Source of the DNA: an uncultured Agathobacter sp.
Lineage (GTDB): Bacteria; Bacillota; Clostridia; Lachnospirales; Lachnospiraceae
NCBI GenBank assembly: GCA_934358675.1
Contig: CAKRKX010000007.1
Coordinates: 1 to 46,605, forward strand
DNA: 46,605 nt
Direction: 5' to 3'
Below, piece by piece: positions 6,609 through 15,952 of the stretch; positions within the stretch are counted from its first letter, which is position 1, and each line of letters begins with the position of its first letter. The translations under genes and the position numbers were made by a program. The notes below the pieces were generated by a model that was not told the DNA's origin, made no database searches, and saw only the letters and a list, made by a program, of their open reading frames with translations.

Positions 6609-9167
6609 CTACCGGCTGTACGGTGTATGTTCCAAAGGAAGACTGTGACGGATCTCACCGTCCAGTTTCTGGTAAGCCGCACTGATTGCCGGAGCCGTCG
6701 GAATAGACACAACCTCACCGATTCCGATCGCGCCGTACGCCTTGTCTACACCATCTTTTTCAATGATAATGCTTTCGATCTCCGGAATCTTATCGGCACG
6801 GAACAGACCGTAATTGCCGAGCTTGGTTTTCAAATATCCGTGATCAACCACATACTTCTCCGTCAGCGCGTATCCGAGTGACATAACAACACCGCCTTCG
6901 ATCTGTCCTTCCACCATCTTCGGATTTACGGCTTTTCCGACTTCGTGTGCAGCGATCATCTTATTGACCGTACCGTCTTCATTCAAGATACATACCTGTG
7001 TCGCATAACTGTATGCCACATGGGAGATTGGATGTTCCACCAGAGTTCCCATGGGATCCGTCTTAGCATAATACTCTCCGTAGTATTCGGTTCCGTTCAG
7101 TTTTGATAACGGTGCGTGATCCAATGCTTCTTTTAATTTCTCGCCAGCCCGCCGCATCGCCTCACCGGTTACCAGCGTCTGTCTGGAGCCCGACGTACAT
7201 CCCGAATCCGGAGCCTCGTCGGTGTTCGGATTATGATATACAATATCCTCACTGCGAACCCCGGATGCCTCGCCCAGCATCTGTACCAGAACTGTCGCCA
7301 GCCCCTGGCCGATACAGGTTGCACCGGAATAAATATGTACCTTGTCATTTTGTACTTTTAATTTTACGCGACCGATATCTTTCAGACCGATACCAACACC
7401 CGCATTCTTGATCGCACACGCAATGCCCACATACGGATGTGCTTCAAATTCATCTTTTACCGCCAAAAGCGTCTCGACAAGACCGGTCGACTCATCTGCG
7501 ATCTGTCCGTTCGGCAGACTATCTCCTGGTCTTACCGCATTCCGGTAACGGATCTCCCACTCCGAAATACCGACTTTCTTAGCTAACATGTTAAGGCAGG
7601 TTTCGATTGCAAAACACGTCTGCAATACACCGAATCCACGGTACGCACCTCCCGGCGGATTGTTCGTATAGGTTGCGACACCGTCAATTTCAATATTATG
7701 AAAATTATACGGTCCCGATGCATGGATACAGGCACGCTGCAGTACCGGTCCACAGAGAGAGGCGTATGCACCGGTATCGGCAACATTTTTCTCTCTCATC
7801 GCAACGATATGACCTTCCTTGTCGCACGCAAGTGTAAGATCAATCGAAAAGGCATGACGTTTCGGATGACAGAGCATACTCTCATCTCTTGAAAATTTCA
7901 CTTTGCATACGCGTCTTGTCACATATGCGGCAAGCAGGGCAAGAGGCTGACATACAGCATCTTCACGTCCTCCGAATCCGCCGCCCACCAGTTTGTTTTC
8001 CACAATAATGTTTTCTTTCGGAAGTCCCATCATATAGGAAAGTTCTTCGCGGACAGAATGCGGACTCTGATCACTGGAATAGACAAAATAATGGTCTTCG
8101 CCAAGTGGCATGGCGATCGAACACTCCGGTTCCAGATACGCATGCTCCTGAACCGGCGTCTCAAAATGCTCTGAGACAACAAAGGCCGCTGTCTCCAGTG
8201 CCTCATCCACATTACCTCTTCTGAGATGCTGCTCATTACAGATATTTCCGTTCGAATGTAAAAGCGGTGCATCCTCCGCCATCGCCTCCGCAGGACATGT
8301 AACCGGTTTTAATTCCTCATACTCGATTTTTACAAGCGCTTTTGCCTGCTCTAAGATTTCTTCCGTCTCGGCAACAACAAGGACGATCGCATCACCCAGA
8401 AAATGAGTGATCTCGCCTACGCCCATCAAAACATCCCAGTCCTGTATGATATGTCCGACCTGCTTATGACCTTCTTTCGGCATATCATCCGCCGTAATAC
8501 ATGCGATCACACCTTCCAGCTTCATCGCATCCGATGTATCAATGGAAAGAATCTTCGCTCTTGGATATTTCGATCTGACCGGACTGGCATATACCATTCC
8601 GTCAATCTCCACATCATCACAATACTCTCCCGTACCCAGAATCTTTTCCTTGGCATCGACTCTTCGATAGCTTTCGCCCATCTTATTGTTCGTATTCACA
8701 TCCGGAAGTTCTTTTTCTCCACGAAAGATCTCGGCAGCCATCTGGATTGCTTCCACAATCTTTTTATAGCCGGTACACCGGCAATAATTGCCCCGGATCG
8801 CAGCTGCAATCTCAACCTTGTTTGGTGCCGGATTTTGATCCAGCAATGCTTTTGCACACATAACCATTCCCGGTGTACAAAAACCACATTGTACCGCTCC
8901 CGCGGTACTGAATGCATATACATATACATTCTTCTCGAAATCACTTAATCCCTCAACCGTCGTGATATGCGCGCCGTCAAATTTTTCTGCTTTCTGCACA
9001 CAGGTTTTTACCGTCTTTCCATCGATCACAACGGTACAGGTTCCGCATGCTCCCTGCGAGCATCCGTCTTTTACCGATTTCAAATGACAATCCTTGCGGA
9101 GAACATCCATCAGACGTCTTTTGCCATCCACCTCTATTTCTTTTCCGTTTACATACAATCTACTCAA
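6609..9167 (-). CDS. Fused Fe-S/molybdopterin xanthine dehydrogenase (Se-dependent XDH type)
   Basis: One 852-residue chain carries a plant-type 2Fe-2S domain (Cys 36, 41, 44, 56), a second 2Fe-2S helical domain (QCGFC, Cys 94/97; YCRC, Cys 129/131) and the large Mo-binding region from about residue 165. Mo-region motifs include VGGGFGGRED, PPGGAYRGFG, GATCIGQGL and the catalytic-Glu motif AIGIGEVV. There is no FAD domain. Length and fusion order match the selenium-dependent xanthine dehydrogenase family (E. coli XdhD is similar). It would hydroxylate hypoxanthine, xanthine or another purine, with a labile Se/S ligand on Mo inserted by maturation factors. A separate three-subunit dehydrogenase is encoded at 17.5-20.9 kb, so the two probably differ in substrate. 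Exact substrate is not readable from sequence. Confidence 0.88.
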   Translation of the reverse strand: MSRLYVNGKEIEVDGKRRLMDVLRKDCHLKSVKDGCSQGACGTCTVVIDGKTVKTCVQKAEKFDGAHITTVEGLSDFEKNVYVYAFSTAGAVQCGFCTPGMVMCAKALLDQNPAPNKVEIAAAIRGNYCRCTGYKKIVEAIQMAAEIFRGEKELPDVNTNNKMGESYRRVDAKEKILGTGEYCDDVEIDGMVYASPVRSKYPRAKILSIDTSDAMKLEGVIACITADDMPKEGHKQVGHIIQDWDVLMGVGEITHFLGDAIVLVVAETEEILEQAKALVKIEYEELKPVTCPAEAMAEDAPLLHSNGNICNEQHLRRGNVDEALETAAFVVSEHFETPVQEHAYLEPECSIAMPLGEDHYFVYSSDQSPHSVREELSYMMGLPKENIIVENKLVGGGFGGREDAVCQPLALLAAYVTRRVCKVKFSRDESMLCHPKRHAFSIDLTLACDKEGHIVAMREKNVADTGAYASLCGPVLQRACIHASGPYNFHNIEIDGVATYTNNPPGGAYRGFGVLQTCFAIETCLNMLAKKVGISEWEIRYRNAVRPGDSLPNGQIADESTGLVETLLAVKDEFEAHPYVGIACAIKNAGVGIGLKDIGRVKLKVQNDKVHIYSGATCIGQGLATVLVQMLGEASGVRSEDIVYHNPNTDEAPDSGCTSGSRQTLVTGEAMRRAGEKLKEALDHAPLSKLNGTEYYGEYYAKTDPMGTLVEHPISHVAYSYATQVCILNEDGTVNKMIAAHEVGKAVNPKMVEGQIEGGVVMSLGYALTEKYVVDHGYLKTKLGNYGLFRADKIPEIESIIIEKDGVDKAYGAIGIGEVVSIPTAPAISAAYQKLDGEIRHSLPLEHTPYSR

Positions 9168-9200
9168 ACGCTTATCCTCCGTCCGTTTTCAATCTGCCCG

Positions 9201-9842
9201 TTACTTTTCCCCGATCGACTTCATTTTATCCCGCATCATATCAATGATCTCATCCGCACAGTTTTCTCTGCCCAATCGGTGGGAATTGATGATCAGGTCA
9301 TAGTCTTTGTAACTGAGCCAGTCTTTGCCTGTAAAATAGTGATAAAAGCCTGATCTCTGCATATCGATTTCCGCAACCTGGCTTGCCGCTTCCGATTCGT
9401 TCGATACAAAACGATCTGCGATCTCCTTTACGCACACATGACGCGGTGCCTGAATGTTTGCCGATAATACATTCGGATATTTTCGTAAGATATAGTTTGC
9501 CGCGTAGCCAACGATCACACAGCTTTCCGTCTGCGCCAGGCCTTTGATGATCTGTGCTTCATACAAAAAAAGATTTTCATCCTTTATTGTTCCGTTGAAA
9601 CGATATCCCGGCAAAGCCAGCACTCCGTCATCCATTTTATTTAAGTATTTTGAAACGCTTTTGCCCCGCTGCTTCGTGTTCATTTTCTCAAACAGTTCCG
9701 GTCCCAATCCGCTCCAATCGGAGGCCATTTTTATGATTTCCTGTTCATAGCAAGGCACTCCCAGTTTCTTTGCAACTTCATATGCAATTGTCTTTCCGCC
9801 ACTTCCAAAACCTCTTTCCACAGTAATCACAAAATTTCCCAT
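9201..9842 (-). CDS. Cytidylate kinase-like family protein
   Basis: A 213-residue P-loop-type protein: ITVERGFGSGGKTIAYEVA near the N-terminus is a modified Walker A region, and DYDLIINSHRLGRENCADEI near the C-terminus is typical of the cytidylate-kinase-like family widespread in clostridia. The middle contains CVIVGYAANYILRKYPN, equivalent to the kinase core strand. True CMP kinases have GPxGSGKST; here a GKT follows GSG, so nucleotide binding is likely but the phosphoryl acceptor is unknown. It sits between the 8-oxoguanine-deaminase-like gene (11 bp away) and the fused dehydrogenase (33 bp away), so it is probably co-expressed with them. It could act in purine salvage, regulation or cofactor handling; no evidence separates these. 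Confidence 0.75.
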   Translation of the reverse strand: MGNFVITVERGFGSGGKTIAYEVAKKLGVPCYEQEIIKMASDWSGLGPELFEKMNTKQRGKSVSKYLNKMDDGVLALPGYRFNGTIKDENLFLYEAQIIKGLAQTESCVIVGYAANYILRKYPNVLSANIQAPRHVCVKEIADRFVSNESEAASQVAEIDMQRSGFYHYFTGKDWLSYKDYDLIINSHRLGRENCADEIIDMMRDKMKSIGEK

Positions 9843-9853
9843 AAAAAGCTCCT

Positions 9854-11224
9854 TTACAAACTATTTAACACGGTACGATAACCCTGATAGCACTTGTCCG
9901 CAAGTGCCCTCTCATCTATGCCAACCAGTTTTCCGTCTCTTACAACAACTTTTCCGTTTACCATGGTCAGATCAACCGGTTTCTTATATCCAACCGTGGA
10001 AAGCATTGCAACCGGATCATCATAAGCACCTACATTATCCGCATCTTTTTTCATATCGATCATAAACAGATCTGCCGCTTTTCCCACTTCCAGCGATCCG
10101 GTAAAATGATCGATTCCGAGAATATCCGCTCCGCCAAGCGTTGCGATCTCAAACAGCTTTCTTCCGGACGGCGCACGGCTTCCGGAGTGCAGACGATGCA
10201 GCAGATAAGAAACTCTCATTTCTTCAAGCATATCCGATCCGTCATTGGAGCCGCTTCCATCCACTGCAATACTAAGTCGGACGCCACGTTCCAACATATC
10301 CGGGACACGGCAGATGCCGGAAGACAGTTTCATATTGGAAATCGGACAATGTGCGATTCCGGTTCCCGTCTCCGCCAACAGATCCAGTTCTTCATCATTA
10401 AAATGAATTCCATGTGCATACCAGGTGTCTTTTCCTATCACTCCGGTTTTCTGTGCCCACGCAAGCGGACGCATACCGTAAGTAGAAAGGCAGAACCGTT
10501 CTTCATCCATAGTCTCACAAAGATGTGTATGCAGCCGGACCCCATACGCTCTTGCCAGCTTTGCCGACTCCACCATCGTATCCTCATAGACGGTAAACGG
10601 CGAGCATGGCGCAACCACAATTCCTTTCATTGCAAACGGTGTGTCATCCTTATATTTTTCAATCAGCTTCTGTGTATTTTGAATAAACTGATCCGTTTTT
10701 TCCACCATACACATCGGCGCCGATCCACCGTCATTGATTCCTCTTGTGATACCGCCTCTTCCACAGATATATCGGATGCCAAGCCTTTTGGCAGCCTCAT
10801 ACTGTGCATCGATCAGTTCCATGTTCTGTCCGTTCGGATAGGAATACTGATGGTCAAATACGGTTGTACAACCGTACCGCAGCAGTTCTCCGCCGGAAAT
10901 CATCATCGTATCATATAAAAATTCAGGATTTACTTTCGAGAGAACCGCAAAGATCACATGAAGCCACTCGAAAAGTTCCATATTCTGTGCCCTTGGAATA
11001 TTTCTGGAAAAAGCCTGCATCAGATGATGATGTGTGTTGACAAGTCCCGGATATACGACCATACCGGTCGCATCGATCACCTCATCCGCTTCATCCGAAA
11101 GGTCCGTCCCGATCTTAACGATACGGTTATCCTCAATCAGTATCGAATTATGATCTGTCCGAAACAATTCTTCATTCGAAATATGTTCCACTACCGCAAG
11201 TGCATTTTTTATTAACGTCTTCAT
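9854..11224 (-). CDS. 8-oxoguanine deaminase-like amidohydrolase
   Basis: A 456-residue metal-dependent amidohydrolase. The first metal motif is VNTHHHLMQAFSR (HxH at residues 65/67), followed by PRAQNMELFEWL as in 8-oxoguanine deaminases. Further metal or catalytic motifs are HTHLCETMDEE, YAHGIHFNDEEL, AHCPISNMKLSSG and AVDGSGSNDGSDM, with the Asp that activates water. Characterised relatives deaminate 8-oxoguanine to urate; related enzymes act on s-triazines or S-adenosylhomocysteine. Placement beside guanine deaminase, two xanthine dehydrogenases and a purine-type transporter supports a purine substrate. I start at MKTLIKN (11224); a GTG three codons upstream is also open. Metal is probably one Zn or Fe. 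Confidence 0.82.
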   Translation of the reverse strand: MKTLIKNALAVVEHISNEELFRTDHNSILIEDNRIVKIGTDLSDEADEVIDATGMVVYPGLVNTHHHLMQAFSRNIPRAQNMELFEWLHVIFAVLSKVNPEFLYDTMMISGGELLRYGCTTVFDHQYSYPNGQNMELIDAQYEAAKRLGIRYICGRGGITRGINDGGSAPMCMVEKTDQFIQNTQKLIEKYKDDTPFAMKGIVVAPCSPFTVYEDTMVESAKLARAYGVRLHTHLCETMDEERFCLSTYGMRPLAWAQKTGVIGKDTWYAHGIHFNDEELDLLAETGTGIAHCPISNMKLSSGICRVPDMLERGVRLSIAVDGSGSNDGSDMLEEMRVSYLLHRLHSGSRAPSGRKLFEIATLGGADILGIDHFTGSLEVGKAADLFMIDMKKDADNVGAYDDPVAMLSTVGYKKPVDLTMVNGKVVVRDGKLVGIDERALADKCYQGYRTVLNSL

Positions 11225-11246
11225 CACTATCACCAGACCTTTCGCT

Positions 11247-12500
11247 TTATCTTAACTTCTCACCATCAACATACACATGTACAATATTACGATCATCCGA
11301 ACAATAGATCATCCGTTCCGCTCTCTGCTTTAATGTAAAGGCATTGTATTTCTGCGCATCCTCATCATTGATCACCAAAGCATCAAATGCATATCCCGGC
11401 TCAAAACTTCCCGTCTTTCCAAAAAAGCTTCCACCTGCTTTGGTCGCACAGTAAAACGCTTCCGCAGCCGTGACCGGTCTGTGGTAAGTCTGATTGACGT
11501 AATGCATACCGCCTTCCTGTATTGCGGCTACCATATTCAAAAACATGTTTAATGTATGTCCTCCGGCAAGGTCGCTTCCGAGTCCGACACGGATTCCCAG
11601 ATCATTGTATTCCGCCAGTTTCATCACACCGCTCAAAAGATTCAGGTTCGACTGCGGGCAATGACCGACAAGAATATTGTTGTCTTTGAGCACCTGTTTT
11701 TCGCGATCCGACAGATGAATGGAATGTGCTACCATCGTCTGTGGTTTATTCATCAGATCCGCTTTCTGATAAGTCTCGGTGAAATCCTGACAGTCACCGA
11801 AAAATTTTAATGTAAAATCAATCTCGCTTTTGTTTTCCGACAAATGCATCTGGACCGGAAGATCGTATTGCTGTGCCTGCTTTGCAAGCGCTTTCATCAG
11901 TGGTCTGGTGCAAAGCATCGCAAGTGTCGGGGTGACGATCGGTTTGACTTTCGACGACTTATCGATATTCTCTAAAATAAATTGCTCCGAATCATGGATG
12001 GACTGTTCGGTCTCTTCCGTCGCATCCGGCAATGTATTACAGTCTTCGCATACCTTTCCGACATATGCCTTCAGACCTGTTTTAATCAACTCATCAATCA
12101 GAATCGTCGCGGAAGCCCCATGAATCGTTGTCATGATAATGGAATGCGTAATACCGTATTTTAAAAGCTGCTCCGCAAAATCCGCATAAACTCTTTTTGC
12201 ATATTCCGTATCATGTAACCGGATTTCCTGAGGAATCGTTAAGGTATCCAGCCATTCGATCAATTCGGTATTGTAACCGATTCCGATCGTCGGCATCTGG
12301 GATGCGTGTACATGACAATCCGTAAATCCAGGAATAATCAACTGATCACCGTAATCTATGATCTCGTAATCCCCATCCGGTTTCTCTGCCTGACAGGAAA
12401 TAACTTTACCCTCATCATCCACCAGAATGTATCCGTTCTCTATTGTTGTAAATTCCTCTTTTGATTTTGTGAATATAATATTTCCTTTGTACGCTTTCAT
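11247..12500 (-). CDS. guaD: Guanine deaminase
   Basis: The 417-residue protein has the guanine deaminase pattern: PGFTDCHVHASQMP with metal ligands H63 and H65, IMTTIHGASAT, the HLSENKSEI metal/catalytic segment, MVAHSIHLSD, VGHCPQSNLNL and GLGSDLAGGHTLNM. It would hydrolyse guanine to xanthine plus ammonia, supplying the xanthine dehydrogenases. The start MKAYKGNIIF follows AAAAGGGGAAAAGGAA; an upstream in-frame start at 12527 is less well placed. A 159-bp spacer separates it from the BMP lipoprotein gene, and the next amidohydrolase follows 22 bp downstream. Confidence 0.88.
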   Translation of the reverse strand: MKAYKGNIIFTKSKEEFTTIENGYILVDDEGKVISCQAEKPDGDYEIIDYGDQLIIPGFTDCHVHASQMPTIGIGYNTELIEWLDTLTIPQEIRLHDTEYAKRVYADFAEQLLKYGITHSIIMTTIHGASATILIDELIKTGLKAYVGKVCEDCNTLPDATEETEQSIHDSEQFILENIDKSSKVKPIVTPTLAMLCTRPLMKALAKQAQQYDLPVQMHLSENKSEIDFTLKFFGDCQDFTETYQKADLMNKPQTMVAHSIHLSDREKQVLKDNNILVGHCPQSNLNLLSGVMKLAEYNDLGIRVGLGSDLAGGHTLNMFLNMVAAIQEGGMHYVNQTYHRPVTAAEAFYCATKAGGSFFGKTGSFEPGYAFDALVINDEDAQKYNAFTLKQRAERMIYCSDDRNIVHVYVDGEKLR

Positions 12501-12612
12501 TTCCTTTTCCCCTTTTCTGGCTCTCACACCGTGATATCTTTACATATGGGTTCTATACCGATCCGCTCTGCTTTGCGGGCAAATGCATAAAACACATATG
12601 TTAGGACATCAC

Positions 12613-12637
12613 CTCTGTGGGAGAACCCCCCACAGAG
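12613..12637 (-). promoter_or_regulatory. Hairpin in the 159-bp bmp-guaD spacer
   Basis: A perfect 9-bp stem (CTCTGTGGG and its complement) with a 7-base loop lies 22 nt after the BMP stop codon. There is no T-run on the minus strand, so it looks like a 3'-end stabiliser or processing hairpin for the lipoprotein mRNA rather than a terminator. The rest of the spacer (12501-12612) shows no clear promoter; a TATAGA at about 12560 lacks a well-spaced -35. Confidence 0.55.
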
Positions 12638-12659
12638 TATGATCTTCCCATTTTATCGG

Positions 12660-13802
12660 TTATGGTAACTGACCATCTACATTGTCTACAAAGTAGTCGT
12701 ACTTTCTTGACTGCTCGTCGGTCATTACCTCGCCCTCTTTAACAATGACATTGCCCTGATTGTCTTTGATTTCTCCGGCAAGTACATTGATCTCACCGGA
12801 CTGGATCTTGTCCTGCACATCCAATACATCATTCTGTACATCTTCCGGAACAAGATCCTCCGCAAACGGAGCGATGGAGATACAGCCTTCCTTGGCACCC
12901 CAGAGGTAGTCCTTGGCAGCCGGTACATAGTTATTCTCCGCATAAAAAGTTAAGATATCTTCAAAGATCGGCTCCCAGTTCCACATGAATGAAGAAAGTA
13001 CTGCAGTCGGTGCATAGCTGGAAGTATCAAGGTTATAACCGGTACAGTATACTCCTGCATCGGCACATGCCTGTGCGGCCGCCGGTGATGAACATCCGAT
13101 ACCGATATAAGAGATACCGAGTGAGATCAGAGAATTTGCGCACTGGCCTTCCACTTCAGGATCATACCAGCTATTGGCAAATAAAGGTCTGACTGTTGCA
13201 TTTTCATTTGCATATTTTGCTCCAAGTGCAAAACCGTCGATTGCTTCGATAACCGATGATTCCGGCATACCTGCAACATAACCGAGTTCATCGGTCGGGG
13301 AAAGCTTTGCACACATATATCCCATCAAAAACATTCCTTCAATACCGTGAATGGCGTATCCGATCAGATTATCTCCAACAGTATTTCCATCGGCCTCCGC
13401 AAATAAAAGATCCGGATATTTCTGTGCAAGTGCTTCCATATCGGTTTTGTGTCCGGTAGAAGTTGCCAGAATAAAATTACATCCATCAGCAACCAGAGAC
13501 TCTACCGCGTTCTGTGTATCAGAACCGGTCTCGGACACACCCTCAATGTATTCATACTGATCATCCGATAATCCCAGTTTTTTAATCGTGTCTTCCAAAC
13601 CATTTAACTGTGCCTCATTCCATCCGCCATCGGTTCTGGAAGTATTGATAATGACACCAATCTTCAATTTACTGTAATCCACGTCTCCGGAAGCAGCTTG
13701 TGTTCCATCTCCTGCATTTGTTGTGCCCTCTGAACCACATCCTGCGAACATGGATACGGCAAGGACCGCTGTCATAAGCAGACTCAATAATTTCTTTCTC
13801 AT
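12660..13802 (-). CDS. BMP-family nucleoside/purine-binding lipoprotein
   Basis: Substrate-binding lipoprotein of the BMP/PnrA family, 380 residues. The signal peptide ends in the lipobox MFAGC (Cys 22) and a Gly/Thr/Ala linker follows. Family features are LKIGVIINTSRTDGGWNEAQLNGL, YEYIEGVSETGSD, GCNFILATSTGHKTDM, FAEADGN and GYVAGMPESSVIEAIDGFALG. Characterised family members bind nucleosides; purine bases are plausible here given the neighbouring enzymes. It comes last after nupA-like, nupB-like and nupC-like genes, separated by a hairpin-rich 105-bp spacer. The start follows GGAAGGAGAAAATT. Confidence 0.9.
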   Translation of the reverse strand: MRKKLLSLLMTAVLAVSMFAGCGSEGTTNAGDGTQAASGDVDYSKLKIGVIINTSRTDGGWNEAQLNGLEDTIKKLGLSDDQYEYIEGVSETGSDTQNAVESLVADGCNFILATSTGHKTDMEALAQKYPDLLFAEADGNTVGDNLIGYAIHGIEGMFLMGYMCAKLSPTDELGYVAGMPESSVIEAIDGFALGAKYANENATVRPLFANSWYDPEVEGQCANSLISLGISYIGIGCSSPAAAQACADAGVYCTGYNLDTSSYAPTAVLSSFMWNWEPIFEDILTFYAENNYVPAAKDYLWGAKEGCISIAPFAEDLVPEDVQNDVLDVQDKIQSGEINVLAGEIKDNQGNVIVKEGEVMTDEQSRKYDYFVDNVDGQLP

Positions 13803-13817
13803 AATTTTCTCCTTCCT

Positions 13818-13902
13818 GGCGTTTTGCGCCGTGCTGATTACTCAGCAGATTTGTCAAAGTAAAGCTTTGACTTTATCTATAACTGCACAATCGCAGCAGT
13901 TA
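13818..13902 (-). promoter_or_regulatory. Four tandem hairpins in the 5' leader of the BMP gene
   Basis: Within 105 nt upstream of the BMP gene are four adjacent inverted repeats: 7 bp at 13880-13886/13896-13902, 7 bp (GTCAAAG/CTTTGAC) at 13853-13859/13865-13871, 5 bp at 13833-13837/13842-13846 and 4 bp (GGCG/CGCC) at 13818-13821/13827-13830. None has a T-run, so they are not classical terminators. Plausible roles are RNA processing that lets the lipoprotein mRNA accumulate over the permease mRNA, or a structured regulatory leader. I could not fit them to the purine riboswitch pattern. Confidence 0.5.
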
Positions 13903-13907
13903 CCTGA

Positions 13908-14846
13908 TTAACGTTCTTCCCTGTCATATGGGATACATAACATTGCCGGCTGTGCTGTATGCTTGTTCTTTCTGAAATTTCCTGTCGAGAAGATCAGTAC
14001 AATGACCGTACACAGATAAGGCAGCATCTTCAAAAAGAAGGTCGGCACACTCGGAAGCAACATCGGTATGTAATTGGTGAGCACGTTGATTCCGCTGAAT
14101 AATAATGCTCCGCCAATCGCGATCACCGGATTCCATGTCGAGAAGATAACGAGTGCCGATGCGATCCATCCTTTACCGGCCGTCATTCCATCGTTCCAGA
14201 ACGGTGTGCTGACGAGTGTAAGATATGCACCGCCAATCGCAGTGAGCAGACATCCCAATGTCACATACAGATACCGGAGTGCAACTACATTGTATCCGTC
14301 TGCATCCAGAGCTCCCGGATTTTCTCCAAGTGCTTTCAACACCATGCCCGGTTTTGTTTTTGCCATAAAAATCGTTGCCGCCGGGATGAGAAGATATAAA
14401 ATATATACAAGTGGATCCTGGTCAAAAAGTACCTGACCTACCAGTGGAATCTTCGATAATACTGGAATTGCAACCGGTGAAATTTTATAAGGAGAAGCCA
14501 CACTTGTCAGCGCCTTTCCAAGGAAACCACTCATACCGGTACCAAAGGTTACAAGTGCAAGACCGGATACCGCCTGATTGGCTTTTAATGTGACGGTTAA
14601 AAAAGCATATCCCAATCCGACCACGATTCCCACACCGCTGACAACCAGCATTGCGACAAACATATTTCCTGTCTTATATCCGGTGTAATAACCGATTACG
14701 GCACCGATCAGCATAATGCCTTCCAGACCAAGATTCATGATACCTGCACGCTGTGAAAAAATCTCTCCGATACAGGCATATAGCAGTGGCACCGCGCCTG
14801 TTAGAATTGTTACCAGTATGGTAACAGTCATATCCATCGTACCCAT
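13908..14846 (-). CDS. Nucleoside/purine ABC transporter permease (NupC-like)
   Basis: A 312-residue membrane permease of the branched-chain/ribose-type family used by BMP transporters, with about eight hydrophobic segments. The N-terminal TGAVPLLYACIGEIFSQRAG then IMNLGLEGIMLIGAV is characteristic of the second Nup permease, and KALGENPGALDADGYNVV carries the EAA-like coupling loop. The start ATG lies 1 bp after the upstream permease stop with AGGAAATGTAAT as its ribosome binding site. It pairs with the next permease and the double-domain ATPase. Substrate (nucleoside or free purine) is inferred from family and context. Confidence 0.88.
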   Translation of the reverse strand: MGTMDMTVTILVTILTGAVPLLYACIGEIFSQRAGIMNLGLEGIMLIGAVIGYYTGYKTGNMFVAMLVVSGVGIVVGLGYAFLTVTLKANQAVSGLALVTFGTGMSGFLGKALTSVASPYKISPVAIPVLSKIPLVGQVLFDQDPLVYILYLLIPAATIFMAKTKPGMVLKALGENPGALDADGYNVVALRYLYVTLGCLLTAIGGAYLTLVSTPFWNDGMTAGKGWIASALVIFSTWNPVIAIGGALLFSGINVLTNYIPMLLPSVPTFFLKMLPYLCTVIVLIFSTGNFRKNKHTAQPAMLCIPYDREER

Positions 14847-14847
14847 A

Positions 14848-15933
14848 TTACATTTCCTCCTGCATTTCCTTTTTGATTTTCGAGCTGCGAATTACGGTAA
14901 ACTTATATCTTGTAAAGATTTCTCCTCCAAGTACAAAGATAAGAATCGTTCCCTGCAACATGGTAACAATCTGGGATGGAACCCCCATCATCTGAATGGA
15001 GTAACCACCAATCGTAAGACCGCCAAAGAAAACGGAAACAAGTAAGATAACAAACGGATTAAATTTACTCAGATATGCGATTACGATACCGGTAAATCCC
15101 GCACCGTTTGCAAAATCGGTCTGTAACTTATGTACCTGTCCGCTGACCTGTGCAAAACCGGCAAGTCCGGCAATGCCGGCACTGATCAGCATGACCAGAA
15201 CGATCTTGGCAGCCACAGTCATTCCCGCATATTTTGCTGCATTAATATTTTTACTGATTACTTTGATCTGATATCCCATTACGGTGTATTTAAAAAATGC
15301 ATAAATCAGAACCGCAATAATAACCGCAATCAATACACAAATATTTAAGTTGGTTCCGAAATAACTCTTCAGCATCGCATAGTCCGGTATCGGCTCCGAT
15401 ACTGCAATGTTCATGCTGTGATCGATCCATGGACCGTAGCAAAGCCAATCCAGAAACAGTAGCGCCACATAATTCATCATCAGGGTGACGATCGTATCGT
15501 TAACATTCCAGAGTGCCTTCGGCAATATGGAAATGACGCCCCATAAAGCGGCTCCGGCAAAAGCCGCTATAAACATTGCCGGAATAACAAGTGACTGTGG
15601 AATAAACGGGCAATATAGCGCAACACCTGTGGCTGCAATCGCACCGATACAATACTGTCCCTCTGCTCCGATATTGTTAATTCCCATCTTGTAAGCAACA
15701 GCTACACCAAGTGAACAAAACATCAGCGGTATCGAAGTTACAATACTGTTTGTAATTCCCCGTGCCGATCCAAACCCTGTCTTAATCATCTTTGCATATA
15801 CCGCAACCGGATTCTGTCCGTGTCCCAGTATAAAGATCCCGCAAAAAATCATCGCCAGAACAATACATAGGATGACATTCAGGATTCTCTGCCGAACGGA
15901 AACATTGTCCTGTTTCTGAGCAATTATTCTCAT
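14848..15933 (-). CDS. Nucleoside/purine ABC transporter permease (NupB-like)
   Basis: A 361-residue permease with about ten hydrophobic segments. YKMGINNIGAEGQYCIGAIAA and GQVSGQVHKL match the first permease of BMP-linked nucleoside transporters, and SKNINAAKYAGM forms the cytoplasmic coupling loop. I start at MRIIAQKQD because GGAGGCGATCAAT lies 8 bp upstream; a longer frame to 15966 overlaps the ATPase gene's last codons. Together with the ATPase and the 13.9-14.8 kb permease it makes a full importer. Confidence 0.88.
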   Translation of the reverse strand: MRIIAQKQDNVSVRQRILNVILCIVLAMIFCGIFILGHGQNPVAVYAKMIKTGFGSARGITNSIVTSIPLMFCSLGVAVAYKMGINNIGAEGQYCIGAIAATGVALYCPFIPQSLVIPAMFIAAFAGAALWGVISILPKALWNVNDTIVTLMMNYVALLFLDWLCYGPWIDHSMNIAVSEPIPDYAMLKSYFGTNLNICVLIAVIIAVLIYAFFKYTVMGYQIKVISKNINAAKYAGMTVAAKIVLVMLISAGIAGLAGFAQVSGQVHKLQTDFANGAGFTGIVIAYLSKFNPFVILLVSVFFGGLTIGGYSIQMMGVPSQIVTMLQGTILIFVLGGEIFTRYKFTVIRSSKIKKEMQEEM

Positions 15934-15952
15934 ATTGATCGCCTCCAATTTA

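Noticed and set aside
12501..12612. Possible promoter upstream of guaD (TATAGA near 12560)
   Set aside because: The only upstream -35-like sequence (TTGCCC) is spaced 19 bp away and matches poorly.
13803..13907. Purine riboswitch ahead of the BMP gene
   Set aside because: The conserved three-way-junction sequences of the purine aptamer are absent; only simple stacked hairpins are seen.
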